From Longispora albida DSM 44784 (GTDB lineage: Bacteria > Actinomycetota > Actinomycetes > Mycobacteriales > Micromonosporaceae), in the NCBI RefSeq assembly GCF_000379825.1, contig NZ_KB903833.1, positions 63,022 through 127,021 of the forward strand: DNA of 64,000 nucleotides, in the 5' to 3' direction. The notes below the pieces were generated by a model, which had not been told where the DNA came from, did no database searches, and saw only the letters and a program-made list of their open reading frames with translations. A program made the translations under genes and the position numbers. Shown piece after piece: positions 17,795 through 26,975 of the stretch; positions within the stretch are counted from its first letter, which is position 1; each line of letters opens with the position of its first letter.

Positions 17795-20437
17795 ATGGCC
17801 CCGCTTCCCTTTCCGGTACCGGCGGCGCCGGCCCTGGTCGGCCGGGATGAGCTGCTGGTGGAGGTGCGCCGGCGACTGAGCACAGTGGGCCGCGCGATGC
17901 TCACGGGCTGTGACGGTTCCGGCAAGTCCGCGATCCTCGGCGTGATCGCGGCCGAGCACGGGGCCGGCACGGTCCGCGCGTCCGGCACCCCGGACGGATC
18001 GGCCGGCAGCCTGGCGGGCGCCGTGCTGGCCGAGGTACTCGCCGGGCTCGAACTCGGCAGCCTGCCCGGCCCGCAGCGGCTCGCGGCACGGCAGGCACTG
18101 CGGCTGGAGCCGGGTGAGCCCGATTCGCTCGCGCTGCGGCTGGGCGTGCTGGCCGCGCTGCGGGCCGCCGCCCCGGTACTGGTCGTGGTCGACGACGCGC
18201 ACCTGATCGACGCGGAGAGCGCCGGCGTGCTGGCCTACGCGCTCCGCCGGGCCGGCCCCGGGGTCAGGCTGCTGGCGGCCGGCCGCAGGCTCGGCTGGGA
18301 TCTGGGGCCGCCGCTGGAGGTACCGCCGCTCGGGCCGGGTGAGGTCGCCGCGTTCCTGGAGGCGCACGGGCTGTCGTGCCGGCTGGCCGGTCCGGTGCAC
18401 GCGGCCAGCGGCGGCAACCCGGCCCTGATGCTCGACATCGCGTTCGGCGGGGACGGGAGCGGGCTGGCACGCAAGCGGCTGGCCTCGGTACCGGAGGGGG
18501 TCCGGCGGGGCCTGCTGCCGGCCGCGCTCGCGCACGCTCCGACTGTGGGGCTGCTCCGGCGGGCCGGATGCGGGGCTGCGGAGCTGGCTGCCGCCGAGGC
18601 CGCCGGGCTGGTGACCATCGCGGGCGACCGGGTGGAGTTCACGGCGGGGGCGCTGGCGGAGGGGCTGGTCGCCGGGGCGGGGTGGGCGGATCGGGCCGCC
18701 GCCCACCGGGTACTGGCTGATCTGGCTGACGATCCGGTGGACCAGGTGCGGCACCGGGCGCTGGCCACAGACCTGCCCTGTGCCCGGCTCGCGGCGCAGC
18801 TCGCCGGAGCCGGGCAGGCCGCCAGATCACGTGGTCACCGGACGCTGGCCGCCGAGCTGCACCTCCTCGCCGCCGAGCGCACTCCCCCGGCCGACCAGCC
18901 GTCGGCGGAGACCCGGCTGCTGGCCGCCGCCGAGGACGCCGGGGCCTCCGGGCATCTCGACCTGGCCCGGCAGGCCGCTCAGGCGCTGCTCGCGCGGGCG
19001 ACCGGGCCTGCCAGCCGCGTGCACGCGCGCCTCGCCGTCATCGACGCGGCCGGGCAGGCCTTCGACGATCTCGACGAGACCTTCGCACACGCGCTCGCCG
19101 AGGCCGCCGGTGATCCCGCACTGCTCGCGGCCGTCCACTTGCGACTCGCGTGGAAGGCCAACCTGACGGAAGGCTCGCCGCAGCGCGCGCTGGCGGCCTC
19201 CGCTCGCGCCGCGGCGCTCGCGGCCCAGGGTGGCGACGTGGTCCTGGAGGCGATGGCCCTCACGATGCGAGCGCGGGCAGAACGCATCCTGGGTGTACCC
19301 GACGCGGAACGCACCCTGGCCGCGGCCCTGGCCCTCGGCGCGCCGGAGGAGCCTATGGGCCTGCGCAACACGCCCAGCTACCTGGCGGCCCGGCACGCCG
19401 TGTACGACGACCAGCTCACCACGGCCCGCACGATGCTGCTCGGCCTGCTCCCGGCCGCCGAGCGGAGCGGAGCCGAGGACCTGATCGAGGTACTGCGCAG
19501 CCTCGCCGAGATCGAGGCCAGGTCCGGCCGGTGTGCCACCGCGCTCGAACACGCGCACCGGGCGGCCCGGGTCACCGGCGACGCTGGCCTGTCCCCCGGC
19601 CCGGCCTGGTACACGGTCGCGCTGGCCGAGGCGTGCGGCGGGAGTTTCGGCCGGGCCGCCTGGTACGCCGACCTCGGAGCCCGATCGTCCGAAGAGGAGC
19701 ACGACGTCGTGTTCCTGGCCAGGAACCTGCACGTCCACGGGCTGGTCAAGCTCGCGCTCGGCGACGCGGCCGGTGCGGTCGCCGCCCTCAGCCGGGTGGG
19801 GAGCCTGGAGGCTGACGGGTACGTGCTCGACCCCGCGGTGCTGCGCTGGCACGCCGACCTGGCCGCCGCGCACGTGGCGGCGGGCGAGCACGACGAGGGG
19901 CACGCCGTGATCACCAGAACCCGGCAGGCCGCCAGCACCCTCGACCGGCCCGGTGTCCTCGCCGCTCTCGACCGCGCCGAGGGCCTGTACCGCTCGGCGC
20001 TCGGCGACCCGGCGGGCGCCATCGACCTGCTCGACCGGTCGGCCGCCGGATTCGCCCTGCTCGGCCTGCCCGTCGAGCACGGCAGGACCCTGCTCGCCCT
20101 CGGCCAGGTGGAACGCCGCCGGCGCCGCCGGTCAGCGGCCCGGGACGCGATGTCGGCGGCGTTCGCGGCCTTCGAGCAGGCCGCGGCCCGGCCGTGGGCC
20201 GAGCTGGCCCTGACCGCCCTGGACCAGCTCGACGCGCCGGCCGAGCCCGGTCCGCCGCTGACCACGACCGAGCTGCGGATCGCCGAGCTGGTCGGCCGGG
20301 GCGCGAGCAACCGCGAGATCGCCGCCCGGCTCTTCCTCAGCGTCAAGACGGTCGAAGCCACCCTGACCAGGGTGTACCGGAAGCTCGGCGTCCGATCGCG
20401 CACCCAGCTGTGTACCCGGCTGCGGGAAACGGAGTAG
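17795..20437 (+). CDS. Large ATP-binding LuxR-family transcriptional regulator (LAL type)
   Basis: This 880-residue regulator has an N-terminal AAA_16/STAND ATPase (Walker A GCDGSGKSA near 40-48, Walker B LVVVDDAH near 130), a long helical TPR-like middle (about 330-800) and a C-terminal LuxR helix-turn-helix (about 823-880, with ASNREIAARLFLSVKTVEATL). LAL regulators usually activate nearby operons after sensing a ligand. It lies between the divergent S1 protease and the downstream co-directional LamG gene (80-base gap), so those secreted proteins are its likely targets. ATG 17795 has no good ribosome-binding site; the weak TATTAC at 17780-17785 may be a -10. Confidence 0.85.
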   Translation: MAPLPFPVPAAPALVGRDELLVEVRRRLSTVGRAMLTGCDGSGKSAILGVIAAEHGAGTVRASGTPDGSAGSLAGAVLAEVLAGLELGSLPGPQRLAARQALRLEPGEPDSLALRLGVLAALRAAAPVLVVVDDAHLIDAESAGVLAYALRRAGPGVRLLAAGRRLGWDLGPPLEVPPLGPGEVAAFLEAHGLSCRLAGPVHAASGGNPALMLDIAFGGDGSGLARKRLASVPEGVRRGLLPAALAHAPTVGLLRRAGCGAAELAAAEAAGLVTIAGDRVEFTAGALAEGLVAGAGWADRAAAHRVLADLADDPVDQVRHRALATDLPCARLAAQLAGAGQAARSRGHRTLAAELHLLAAERTPPADQPSAETRLLAAAEDAGASGHLDLARQAAQALLARATGPASRVHARLAVIDAAGQAFDDLDETFAHALAEAAGDPALLAAVHLRLAWKANLTEGSPQRALAASARAAALAAQGGDVVLEAMALTMRARAERILGVPDAERTLAAALALGAPEEPMGLRNTPSYLAARHAVYDDQLTTARTMLLGLLPAAERSGAEDLIEVLRSLAEIEARSGRCATALEHAHRAARVTGDAGLSPGPAWYTVALAEACGGSFGRAAWYADLGARSSEEEHDVVFLARNLHVHGLVKLALGDAAGAVAALSRVGSLEADGYVLDPAVLRWHADLAAAHVAAGEHDEGHAVITRTRQAASTLDRPGVLAALDRAEGLYRSALGDPAGAIDLLDRSAAGFALLGLPVEHGRTLLALGQVERRRRRRSAARDAMSAAFAAFEQAAARPWAELALTALDQLDAPAEPGPPLTTTELRIAELVGRGASNREIAARLFLSVKTVEATLTRVYRKLGVRSRTQLCTRLRETE

Positions 20438-20450
20438 GCGGCCCAGCCGA

Positions 20451-20473
20451 TTGACAGGAGCGAGAACGGTGCG
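20451..20473 (+). promoter_or_regulatory. Candidate promoter for the LamG gene
   Basis: TTGACA at 20451-20456 is a perfect -35 hexamer. Seventeen bases later comes GATGCT, a weak -10. A short stem (CGCT, T-run, AGCG) follows near 20486-20497, and the coding start is at 20518. The position in the 80-base gap after the regulator supports a separate promoter. Confidence 0.4.
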
Positions 20474-20517
20474 GATGCTGAACCTCGCTTTTTAGCGTCA
20501 AGTGAACGGGGACTCGC

Positions 20518-23500
20518 ATGACGACTGCGTCTTTAGTGCGCGCTCGTACAGGCAGAACAACCAGATTAACCACTCTTATGGCCGTTTTCGGGCTGCTCGG
20601 CGGCGGGGTCGCCCCGCTGATCCTCGCCCCGGCCGCACAGTCAGCACCCTCGGCACCACGGCCGGCCTGCGAGCCGATGGTCCAGGATCCCGGCGCGGCC
20701 GCCGCCCTGGCCAAGGCCTGCGGCAAGCGGGTAGAGGCCGGAGCGCTGCGTACCGAGACCGGTCAGACCTTCGTGAACCCGGACGGCACGAACACCTGGG
20801 AGACCGCGCCGCTGCCCCGCCGGGTGAAGCGAGCGGACGGCTCGTGGGCCGACATCGATCTCACCCTCCGCAGGAACGCCGACGGCTCGGTGAGCCCGGC
20901 CGCAGCACCCGTCGCGCTGACCATCTCCGGCGGCGGCAACGCCCCGCTGGTCAGCGCGAACACCGAGGGCAAGGAACTCGCTCTCACCTGGCAGGACGGC
21001 GCGCTGCCCGCTCCGGTACTGGACGGCACCACCGCCACCTACCCGGAGGTGCTGCCCGGCGTCGACCTGAAGGTCCGCGCGATCCTCGGCGGCTACTCGC
21101 AGGTACTCGTGGTCAAGACCCCTCAGGCCGCGAAGAACCCGAAGCTCAGGAAGATCACGTTCGGCACCAGGACCGCGGGGTTCCGGCTGGCCGAGAAGCC
21201 CGGCGAGCTGATGTCCAGTGTGGACGAGCAGGGTAAGGAGCCGTTCAGCTTCGGCTCGGCGCTGATGTGGGAGGCCGGTTCCAGGCCGGCCCGGACGGCC
21301 AAGCGGTCCGGCGCCCTGGCGGCCCCGGCTGAGGCGGCCCCGGCACGCCAGGCGGAGATGCAGGTGGAGGCCGGCGACGGCACCCTGTCGGTCACGCCGG
21401 ACCTGTCCATTCTGCACGATCCGGACGCGGCGTTCCCCATCATGATCGACCCGACGATGAGCGGCGGGAAGTGGAACAAGTTCTGCCTGGTCGGCGGCCT
21501 GAACTCCTCGTGGAAGGAAACCGAGTACTGGAACGGCGACGGCGAGTACCTCGCCAAGGTCGGCTACTCCGGTGACGCGCTCTACCGCTCGATGTTCCAG
21601 TGGGACAACATCGGCCTCGACAAGGGCGGCGAGGGCATCAAGGGCGCCACGATCATCGACGCGAAGTTCATGGCGGACGTGAACAACGCCTGGACCGGCG
21701 GGTACCGCGGTGTGCACCTGTGGCATGTCGGCGGGATCAGCCCGGCGACGAACTGGAACAACTCCTCCTGGATCAGCTACCTCGGCTCCCAGGGCGGCAA
21801 CACCGGTTCGCACATGGAGTGGCCGATCACGGGATTCATGCAGGGCATCGCGAACTGCTGCAACGCGATCGCCCTGGGCCTGAAGGCTCCGAGCGAGTCC
21901 GACGTGAACGACTGGAAGCGCTTCAAGCCCGACTCGGTCGCTCTGTCCATCACGTACAACCGCAAGCCCAACGCCCCCTGGGGCCTGACTGTCGACAGCA
22001 AGGGGTGCGCCGCCGGCGACGCCAGCCGGCCGTGGGTGTCCACCGCCACGCCGACCTTCGGAGTCTGGGCCTCCGACCACGACGCGGGAGACCTGCGGGC
22101 CCTCGTCAGCTGGGGCAAGTGGAACGGCAGCGGATGGCCCTACCAGAACGGCGCCTGGACCGGCACGTTCTCCAACGGCGGGCAGGGTTTCGCCGGCGGC
22201 TTCGGCTTCGTGGACGGCGGTATCTACAGCTACTGGGCCGAGGCCCGCGACCCGCTCGACGCGGCCAGCACCTCCACCGGCGGCTGCGAGTTCGGCGTGG
22301 ACCTGGCTGACCCGGTCGCGCCGGCCGTGACCGGTGACGTGTACAAGCCGGCCGGCTGCCCGCCGGAAGGCTGCGGCGGCGTCGGGCAGGCCGACACCTT
22401 CGTCTTCCGGTCCTCGCCCGACGTCGTGAACTACAAGTGGAGCTTCGACGACGTCCCCGGCGAGATCGAAGCCAGGCCGAACGCCATGGGCGAGCAGGTC
22501 AAGGTGACCTGGCAGCCGAAGAGCAGCGGGCCGAAGACGCTGCGGGTCAAGGCGATCGACCGCGCCGGGCGGACGGCGACCACCGTCTACCAGTTCACCG
22601 TCTCCGAGCTGACCACCCCGGTCGCCAGCTGGAAGCTCAACGAGACCGGCGGCACGACGCTGCTGAACGACGGCACGGGTACCCGGGCTCTGGAGAACGG
22701 CAACTGGGTCAACCACCCCGAGGTGTACAACGCGACCCTCAGCGGCGGGGGGCTCGGCGCTCCGGGACGGATCCGGGGCGACAACGCTGACACGGCGCTG
22801 GAGTTCGCCGGCAACTCGGGCAGCTACGCGCAGGCTCCGGCCGTGGTGGACACCAGCAAGAGCTTCACGGTGTCTGCGTGGGTGAAGCTGACCGACAACG
22901 GTTCGTACCACACAGTCGCCTCGCAGTGCGGCACCAACCGGTGCTCGTTCTATCTCCAGTACGACAAGCCCGCCGACCGGTGGGCGATGCAGCTCACCAA
23001 CAACGACGACGCCGCGGGCACCCGGGCCTCCTACACAGCGATGTCGGCCTACCCGCCGAAGCTCGGCGTGTGGACCCACCTGACCGGCGTGTACGACGCG
23101 GCGGCCGGCAAGGTCCGGCTCTACGTCAACGGCGTGCCCGAAGGCATGAAGCCGGTGCCGGGCACGTGGAACTCGGCCAGCGGACCGTTCTACATCGGAC
23201 GGAACGGCGGCTGGTTCAAGGGCGGCGTGTCCGAGGTCCAGGTGTGGAACCGGGCGATCAGCGACGCCGAGGTCAGCGGGCTCGCCCCGGCCGTACAGGT
23301 CGGTAAATGGAAGTTCGGCGAGGACAACCCGCCGTCGTCCGACACCTCCGGCTACGTGAACGACCTGGACTGGCGGGGCAACGCCACGGTGCCCACCGCG
23401 CAGTGCACCCACGATGGACGGTGCCTGACCCTGTCCGGCAGCGCGCCGGGCGGCGCGGCGGCGACGGAGAAGTCCGTGCTGCACACCGACCAGTCGTTCA

Positions 23501-24372
23501 CGGTGTCCGCGTGGGTCAACCTGGCCAGCAAGGGCACGGACCGGGTCGTCCTCACCCAGGACAACCCGACGGAGTTCAAGCCGTTCTACCTGATGTACAA
23601 CGCGGAGCACGACCGGTGGGTCATGGACGTCCTCCAGGTCAAGACCGGCACTGGCATCTGGTGGAGCGCCCGCTCGACGGCCTCACCGGCGACGGGCACG
23701 TGGACGCACCTCGTCGGCTCGTACAGCGCGCACACCGGAGAAGTGAAGCTGTACGTCAACGACGTGCTCCAGCAGACCGTCGCCGGGGCCACCGCCTGGG
23801 CCGGCACCGGCAGCCTGCTGATCGGCAGCCGTGGCGACGCCGGCTTCTTCGCCGGGCAGATCGACGACGTTCAGGTGTACCAGGGCGTGCACGACCTGGC
23901 CGTCCCGCTGAGCGTGGCGGCGAAGACCCCGGCGACCCTGCTGAGCAGCGCGTGCCGTCCGGTGTACATCACCTCTGAGGCGACCGGCATGTACGCGGCT
24001 GCCGAGTTCGGCCGCAGCGGCACGGAGAACGGCATCCTCCGGGCGCAGGGCGTGTGGGCGCTGCCGTGGGAGACGTTCACCTACTGTCACGGTGCCCAGT
24101 ACGACACGTTCCAGTCGGTGGGCAACGGCACGTACGTCACGGCGGAGATGGGGTACGCCGACCCGCTGCTGTACGTGCTGCGCGCCAGGGCGACCTCCGT
24201 CGGCGAGTGGGAACAGTTCGTCGTGAACTGCCCGGCCACCAGCACCTCCTGCACGATCAAGAGCAGGTTCAACAACAAGTACGTGTCAGCGGAGGTCACC
24301 TACGGCGGCAACCTGACCGGCACCATGCGCGCCAGGAACGACGGCGTCGGCCCGTGGGAGCTGTTCCACTGA
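20518..24372 (+). CDS. Secreted multidomain protein with two LamG domains and a fascin-like C-terminus
   Basis: This 1284-residue exported protein has a signal peptide (about 1-42), an N-terminal beta-rich region of the kind found in actinobacterial DNRLRE/RHS-associated proteins (about 60-600), and two LamG-like jellyroll domains starting near 704 and 930, each with SFTVSAWV. A C-terminal beta-trefoil unit (about 1144-1284) carries the repeated fascin-like signature YVSAE followed by RARN and WELF. The modules suggest binding to carbohydrates or cell surfaces; no catalytic motif is seen. Codons 6 and 17 are the rare TTA. Such LamG proteins often accompany RHS proteins, and a large RHS gene lies 6 kb away. 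A clean terminator follows at 24400-24430. Confidence 0.8.
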   Translation: MTTASLVRARTGRTTRLTTLMAVFGLLGGGVAPLILAPAAQSAPSAPRPACEPMVQDPGAAAALAKACGKRVEAGALRTETGQTFVNPDGTNTWETAPLPRRVKRADGSWADIDLTLRRNADGSVSPAAAPVALTISGGGNAPLVSANTEGKELALTWQDGALPAPVLDGTTATYPEVLPGVDLKVRAILGGYSQVLVVKTPQAAKNPKLRKITFGTRTAGFRLAEKPGELMSSVDEQGKEPFSFGSALMWEAGSRPARTAKRSGALAAPAEAAPARQAEMQVEAGDGTLSVTPDLSILHDPDAAFPIMIDPTMSGGKWNKFCLVGGLNSSWKETEYWNGDGEYLAKVGYSGDALYRSMFQWDNIGLDKGGEGIKGATIIDAKFMADVNNAWTGGYRGVHLWHVGGISPATNWNNSSWISYLGSQGGNTGSHMEWPITGFMQGIANCCNAIALGLKAPSESDVNDWKRFKPDSVALSITYNRKPNAPWGLTVDSKGCAAGDASRPWVSTATPTFGVWASDHDAGDLRALVSWGKWNGSGWPYQNGAWTGTFSNGGQGFAGGFGFVDGGIYSYWAEARDPLDAASTSTGGCEFGVDLADPVAPAVTGDVYKPAGCPPEGCGGVGQADTFVFRSSPDVVNYKWSFDDVPGEIEARPNAMGEQVKVTWQPKSSGPKTLRVKAIDRAGRTATTVYQFTVSELTTPVASWKLNETGGTTLLNDGTGTRALENGNWVNHPEVYNATLSGGGLGAPGRIRGDNADTALEFAGNSGSYAQAPAVVDTSKSFTVSAWVKLTDNGSYHTVASQCGTNRCSFYLQYDKPADRWAMQLTNNDDAAGTRASYTAMSAYPPKLGVWTHLTGVYDAAAGKVRLYVNGVPEGMKPVPGTWNSASGPFYIGRNGGWFKGGVSEVQVWNRAISDAEVSGLAPAVQVGKWKFGEDNPPSSDTSGYVNDLDWRGNATVPTAQCTHDGRCLTLSGSAPGGAAATEKSVLHTDQSFTVSAWVNLASKGTDRVVLTQDNPTEFKPFYLMYNAEHDRWVMDVLQVKTGTGIWWSARSTASPATGTWTHLVGSYSAHTGEVKLYVNDVLQQTVAGATAWAGTGSLLIGSRGDAGFFAGQIDDVQVYQGVHDLAVPLSVAAKTPATLLSSACRPVYITSEATGMYAAAEFGRSGTENGILRAQGVWALPWETFTYCHGAQYDTFQSVGNGTYVTAEMGYADPLLYVLRARATSVGEWEQFVVNCPATSTSCTIKSRFNNKYVSAEVTYGGNLTGTMRARNDGVGPWELFH

Positions 24373-24399
24373 TCCTCGCGTAGCGGAACGACGCGTCAC

Positions 24400-24430
24400 C
24401 AGGGTGCCCGGCAGCCAGCCGGGCACCCTG
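24400..24430 (+). terminator. Hairpin terminator of the LamG gene
   Basis: A perfect 13-bp stem (CAGGGTGCCCGGC at 24400-24412, complement at 24418-24430) closes a 5-base loop, 28 bases after the LamG stop codon. No U-tract, as usual in this group. Confidence 0.85.
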
Positions 24431-24473
24431 TCCCGTTGCCCGGGAAGTCTTCCATCCACACCGGACATATCTC

Positions 24474-24479
24474 TAGAGT
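24474..24479 (+). promoter_or_regulatory. -10 element TAGAGT for the S28 peptidase, leaderless layout
   Basis: TAGAGT fits TANNNT and ends 7 bases before ATG 24487, the start that places the signal peptide correctly. Transcription would begin at the start codon. No good -35 is visible. This supports ATG 24487 over upstream in-frame starts. Confidence 0.45.
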
Positions 24480-24486
24480 CCGATGC

Positions 24487-25881
24487 ATGAATGCCTTCCG
24501 GCGCCTCGCGCTGCCCCTCGCACTCCTGGCAGGCCTGCTGGCCGTGCCAGCGTCCCCGTCGGCGGCAGCCGGCGAGGACATCGCCGACCGCCTGCGGGCC
24601 ATCCCCGGCATGACCATCACCGAGGAGCGGCCGGCCACCGCGCCGTACCGGTTCTTCGTGCTCGCCTACACCCAGCCCGCCGACCACCGCAAGCCGTCGG
24701 CCGGCACGTTCCAGCAGCGGCTGACGTTGCTGCACAAGGACGCGGCCCGGCCGATGGTGCTGCACACGACCGGGTACAACGTGCCGGTGCGCGTGTTCCG
24801 CTCCGAGCCGGCCCGGCTGGTCGACGGCAACCAGATCTCCGTCGAGCAGCGGTTCTTCACGCCGTCCCGCCCGGCGTCCGAGAACTGGTCGAAGCTGAAC
24901 GTCTGGCAGGCCGCGACCGACCACCACCGGCTCGTCACGGCCCTCAAGCCGCTCTACGCCGCGAAGTGGATCTCCACGGGCGCGTCGAAGGGCGGCATGA
25001 CCTCCGTGTACCACCGGCGCTTCTACCCGTCCGATGTGGACGGCACGGTCGCGTACGTGGCACCCAATGACGTGATCGCCCGCGAGGACTCCGCCTACGA
25101 CGAGTTCTTCACGCAGGTCGGCGACGCCGCCTGCCGCAAGGCTCTGGACGACGTGCAGGTGGAGGCGCTGAAGCGGCGCGCCGAGTTCGTCCCGAGGTAC
25201 GAGGCGTGGGCCGCAGCCGGCGGGTACACCTTCTCGATCGTGAAGAGCGCCGACCGGGCCTTCGAGTTCATGGTGAACGGGACGACGTGGGCCTTCTGGC
25301 AGTACGGTTCCGCGAGCGACTGCGCCGGCGTGCCGCCGGTGACCGCGACGAGTGACGTGATCTGGGACTGGATGGACAACGTCTACGGCGCTTCGTCCAA
25401 CACCGACCAGGGCGTCACCGGCTTCGTGCCCTACTACTACCAGGCCGGCACGCAGCTCGGCTATCCGCTCGTGGACCTGCCGCACCTTGCGAAGCTCCAG
25501 AAGTACCGTGGCCAGGACGTCGCCCGGTCCTACGTGCCCGCTTCGATCCCGATGTGGTTCAACCCGGTCACGATGATCGACGTCGACCTGTGGGTGAAGC
25601 TCTCCGGCCGCAACCTGCTGTTCGTGTACGGGCAGAACGACCCGTGGGGCGCAGAGCCGTTCCAGACCGGCATCGGCACCCGCGACTCCTACAGCTACAC
25701 CGCGCCCGGCGCGAACCACGGCGCCAACATCGGTGCCCTGGTGACCAGCGAGAAGGACTCGGCGACGAGCGCGCTGCTGCGCTGGGCCGGCGTCACGCCC
25801 AGCCTCGCCGGCCCGTCCTACGTCCCGGACCTGGACGACTACAACCCGGCCCTCGACCGGAAGCTCAACCCGGTCCGCTAG
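24487..25881 (+). CDS. Secreted S28-family serine peptidase (tripeptidyl aminopeptidase PS-10 type)
   Basis: The 464-residue protein has a clear signal peptide (MNAFRRLALP, cleavage near SPSAAA, about residue 28) and an alpha/beta-hydrolase fold. The nucleophile elbow is GASKGGM near 165-171. The other likely triad residues are Asp in YGQNDPWG near 383 and His in APGANHGANIG near 411. This matches the Streptomyces PS-10/SlpD-type tripeptidyl aminopeptidases that cleave N-terminal tripeptides outside the cell. It could finish digestion begun by the nearby S1 protease. It is flanked by terminators on both sides and so is probably transcribed alone. Confidence 0.85.
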   Translation: MNAFRRLALPLALLAGLLAVPASPSAAAGEDIADRLRAIPGMTITEERPATAPYRFFVLAYTQPADHRKPSAGTFQQRLTLLHKDAARPMVLHTTGYNVPVRVFRSEPARLVDGNQISVEQRFFTPSRPASENWSKLNVWQAATDHHRLVTALKPLYAAKWISTGASKGGMTSVYHRRFYPSDVDGTVAYVAPNDVIAREDSAYDEFFTQVGDAACRKALDDVQVEALKRRAEFVPRYEAWAAAGGYTFSIVKSADRAFEFMVNGTTWAFWQYGSASDCAGVPPVTATSDVIWDWMDNVYGASSNTDQGVTGFVPYYYQAGTQLGYPLVDLPHLAKLQKYRGQDVARSYVPASIPMWFNPVTMIDVDLWVKLSGRNLLFVYGQNDPWGAEPFQTGIGTRDSYSYTAPGANHGANIGALVTSEKDSATSALLRWAGVTPSLAGPSYVPDLDDYNPALDRKLNPVR

Positions 25882-25889
25882 ACACTGAC

Positions 25890-25919
25890 GCCCGCCGGGA
25901 GCGGTGTCTCCCGGCGGGC
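25890..25919. terminator. Bidirectional terminator between convergent genes
   Basis: A perfect 12-bp stem (GCCCGCCGGGAG at 25890-25901, complement at 25908-25919) with a 6-base loop lies between the S28 stop (25881) and the stop of the convergent GlxA-type gene (25922). Confidence 0.85.
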
Positions 25920-25921
25920 CC

Positions 25922-26869
25922 TCAGTCCAGCCGCGCGGTGCGGAACGAGCGCCGGTACGTGTCCGGCGGGACGCCGACCACCCGCTTGAACTGGCGGCGG
26001 AGCGTCGTCCCGGTACCCATGCCGGTGGCCAGCGCGACGGACTCGACGCTGTCGTCCGTGTTCTCCAGCAGCGCCTGAGCGCGGCGGACCCGCTGGGTCA
26101 GCAGCCACTGCAACGGCGTCTGCCCGAGCACCGACCGGAACTGCCGCCCGAGGTGACGCGGGCTGGTGTGCACCTGCCGGGCCAGGTCGGTGACGGTCAG
26201 CGGCTCGTCCAGGCGTTGCTGTGCCCAGGCGAGCAGCCCGGCCAGCGCGTGATCACCCTTGGCCGGCACGGGCGTCGACACGAACTGGGCCTGCCCGCCC
26301 GGCCGGTGCGGCTGCATGACGAGCCGCCGGGCCACCGAGTTGGCGATCGCCGCGCCGTGGTCGAGATGGACCATGTGCAGGCACAGGTCGACGGCTGCGG
26401 CCTTGCCGGCCGCGGTGAGGACGTCGCCGTTGTCCGTGTACAGGACGTCCGGATCGACTATGGCCAGCGGGTACCGGGCCGCGAGGTCGTCAGCGTGCGC
26501 CCAGTGTGTCGTGGTCAGGCGGCCGTCGAGCAGGCCGGCAGCGCCGAGAACGAAGGCACCCGTGCAGAGTGAGGCGATCCGGGCACCAGCCGCGTGGGCG
26601 GCGCGCACGGCTTCGACCAGTTCCGGCGGGTGCGGCTCGTCGACATCGGCGCAGGCCGGCACGATCACCGTGCCGGCTGTGACCGCCCGGTCCAGGCCGT
26701 GCTCCGGCTCGACGGTGAACGGGCCGACCCGGATCGGTCCCGGGCCGCAGAGGATCACGTCGTACCAGCCGCCGGCGGCCTCCAGCGGCGGATTCCCGAA
26801 GATCTCGCAGGCCACGCCGAACTCGAAGTGCAGCTGGTTCCCGGCTGCGAGGATCGCGACGGTGTGCAT
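25922..26869 (-). CDS. GlxA-type AraC-family regulator with DJ-1/PfpI N-terminal domain
   Basis: The 315-residue regulator has an N-terminal DJ-1/PfpI-like glutamine-amidotransferase-fold sensor (about 5-175, with ASLCTGAFVLGAAGLLDG around the nucleophile elbow) and two AraC helix-turn-helix motifs at the C-terminus (about 215-310, with QVHTSPRHLGRQFR and ATGMGTGTTLRRQF). The targets are unknown. The divergent reductase at 26976 is the natural candidate. TACACT at 26877-26882 lies 7 bases upstream of its ATG, suggesting a leaderless transcript. Confidence 0.88.
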   Translation of the reverse strand: MHTVAILAAGNQLHFEFGVACEIFGNPPLEAAGGWYDVILCGPGPIRVGPFTVEPEHGLDRAVTAGTVIVPACADVDEPHPPELVEAVRAAHAAGARIASLCTGAFVLGAAGLLDGRLTTTHWAHADDLAARYPLAIVDPDVLYTDNGDVLTAAGKAAAVDLCLHMVHLDHGAAIANSVARRLVMQPHRPGGQAQFVSTPVPAKGDHALAGLLAWAQQRLDEPLTVTDLARQVHTSPRHLGRQFRSVLGQTPLQWLLTQRVRRAQALLENTDDSVESVALATGMGTGTTLRRQFKRVVGVPPDTYRRSFRTARLD

Positions 26870-26876
26870 GTCCGAA

Positions 26877-26882
26877 AGTGTA
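26877..26882 (-). promoter_or_regulatory. -10 element TACACT for the GlxA-type regulator
   Basis: On the minus strand TACACT (TANNNT) is followed by 7 bases and then ATG 26869, the same spacing as the S28 gene promoter. No convincing -35 is seen. Confidence 0.4.
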
Positions 26883-26975
26883 CGGGCATTGTCGTTCCGG
26901 ACCAGGCCATCGGGGTACCCGCCCAGCGCAGACTGGTCACATCAGCACGATCGGATACCGAGAGCGGAGACAACG

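Noticed and set aside
20641-23610. 989-codon minus-strand frame opposite the LamG gene
   Set aside because: Low-complexity antisense frame; the plus strand has clear LamG and fascin-like motifs and a signal peptide.
24436-24486. Start of the S28 peptidase 17 codons upstream
   Set aside because: The extension reads through the promoter and places charged residues before the signal peptide.
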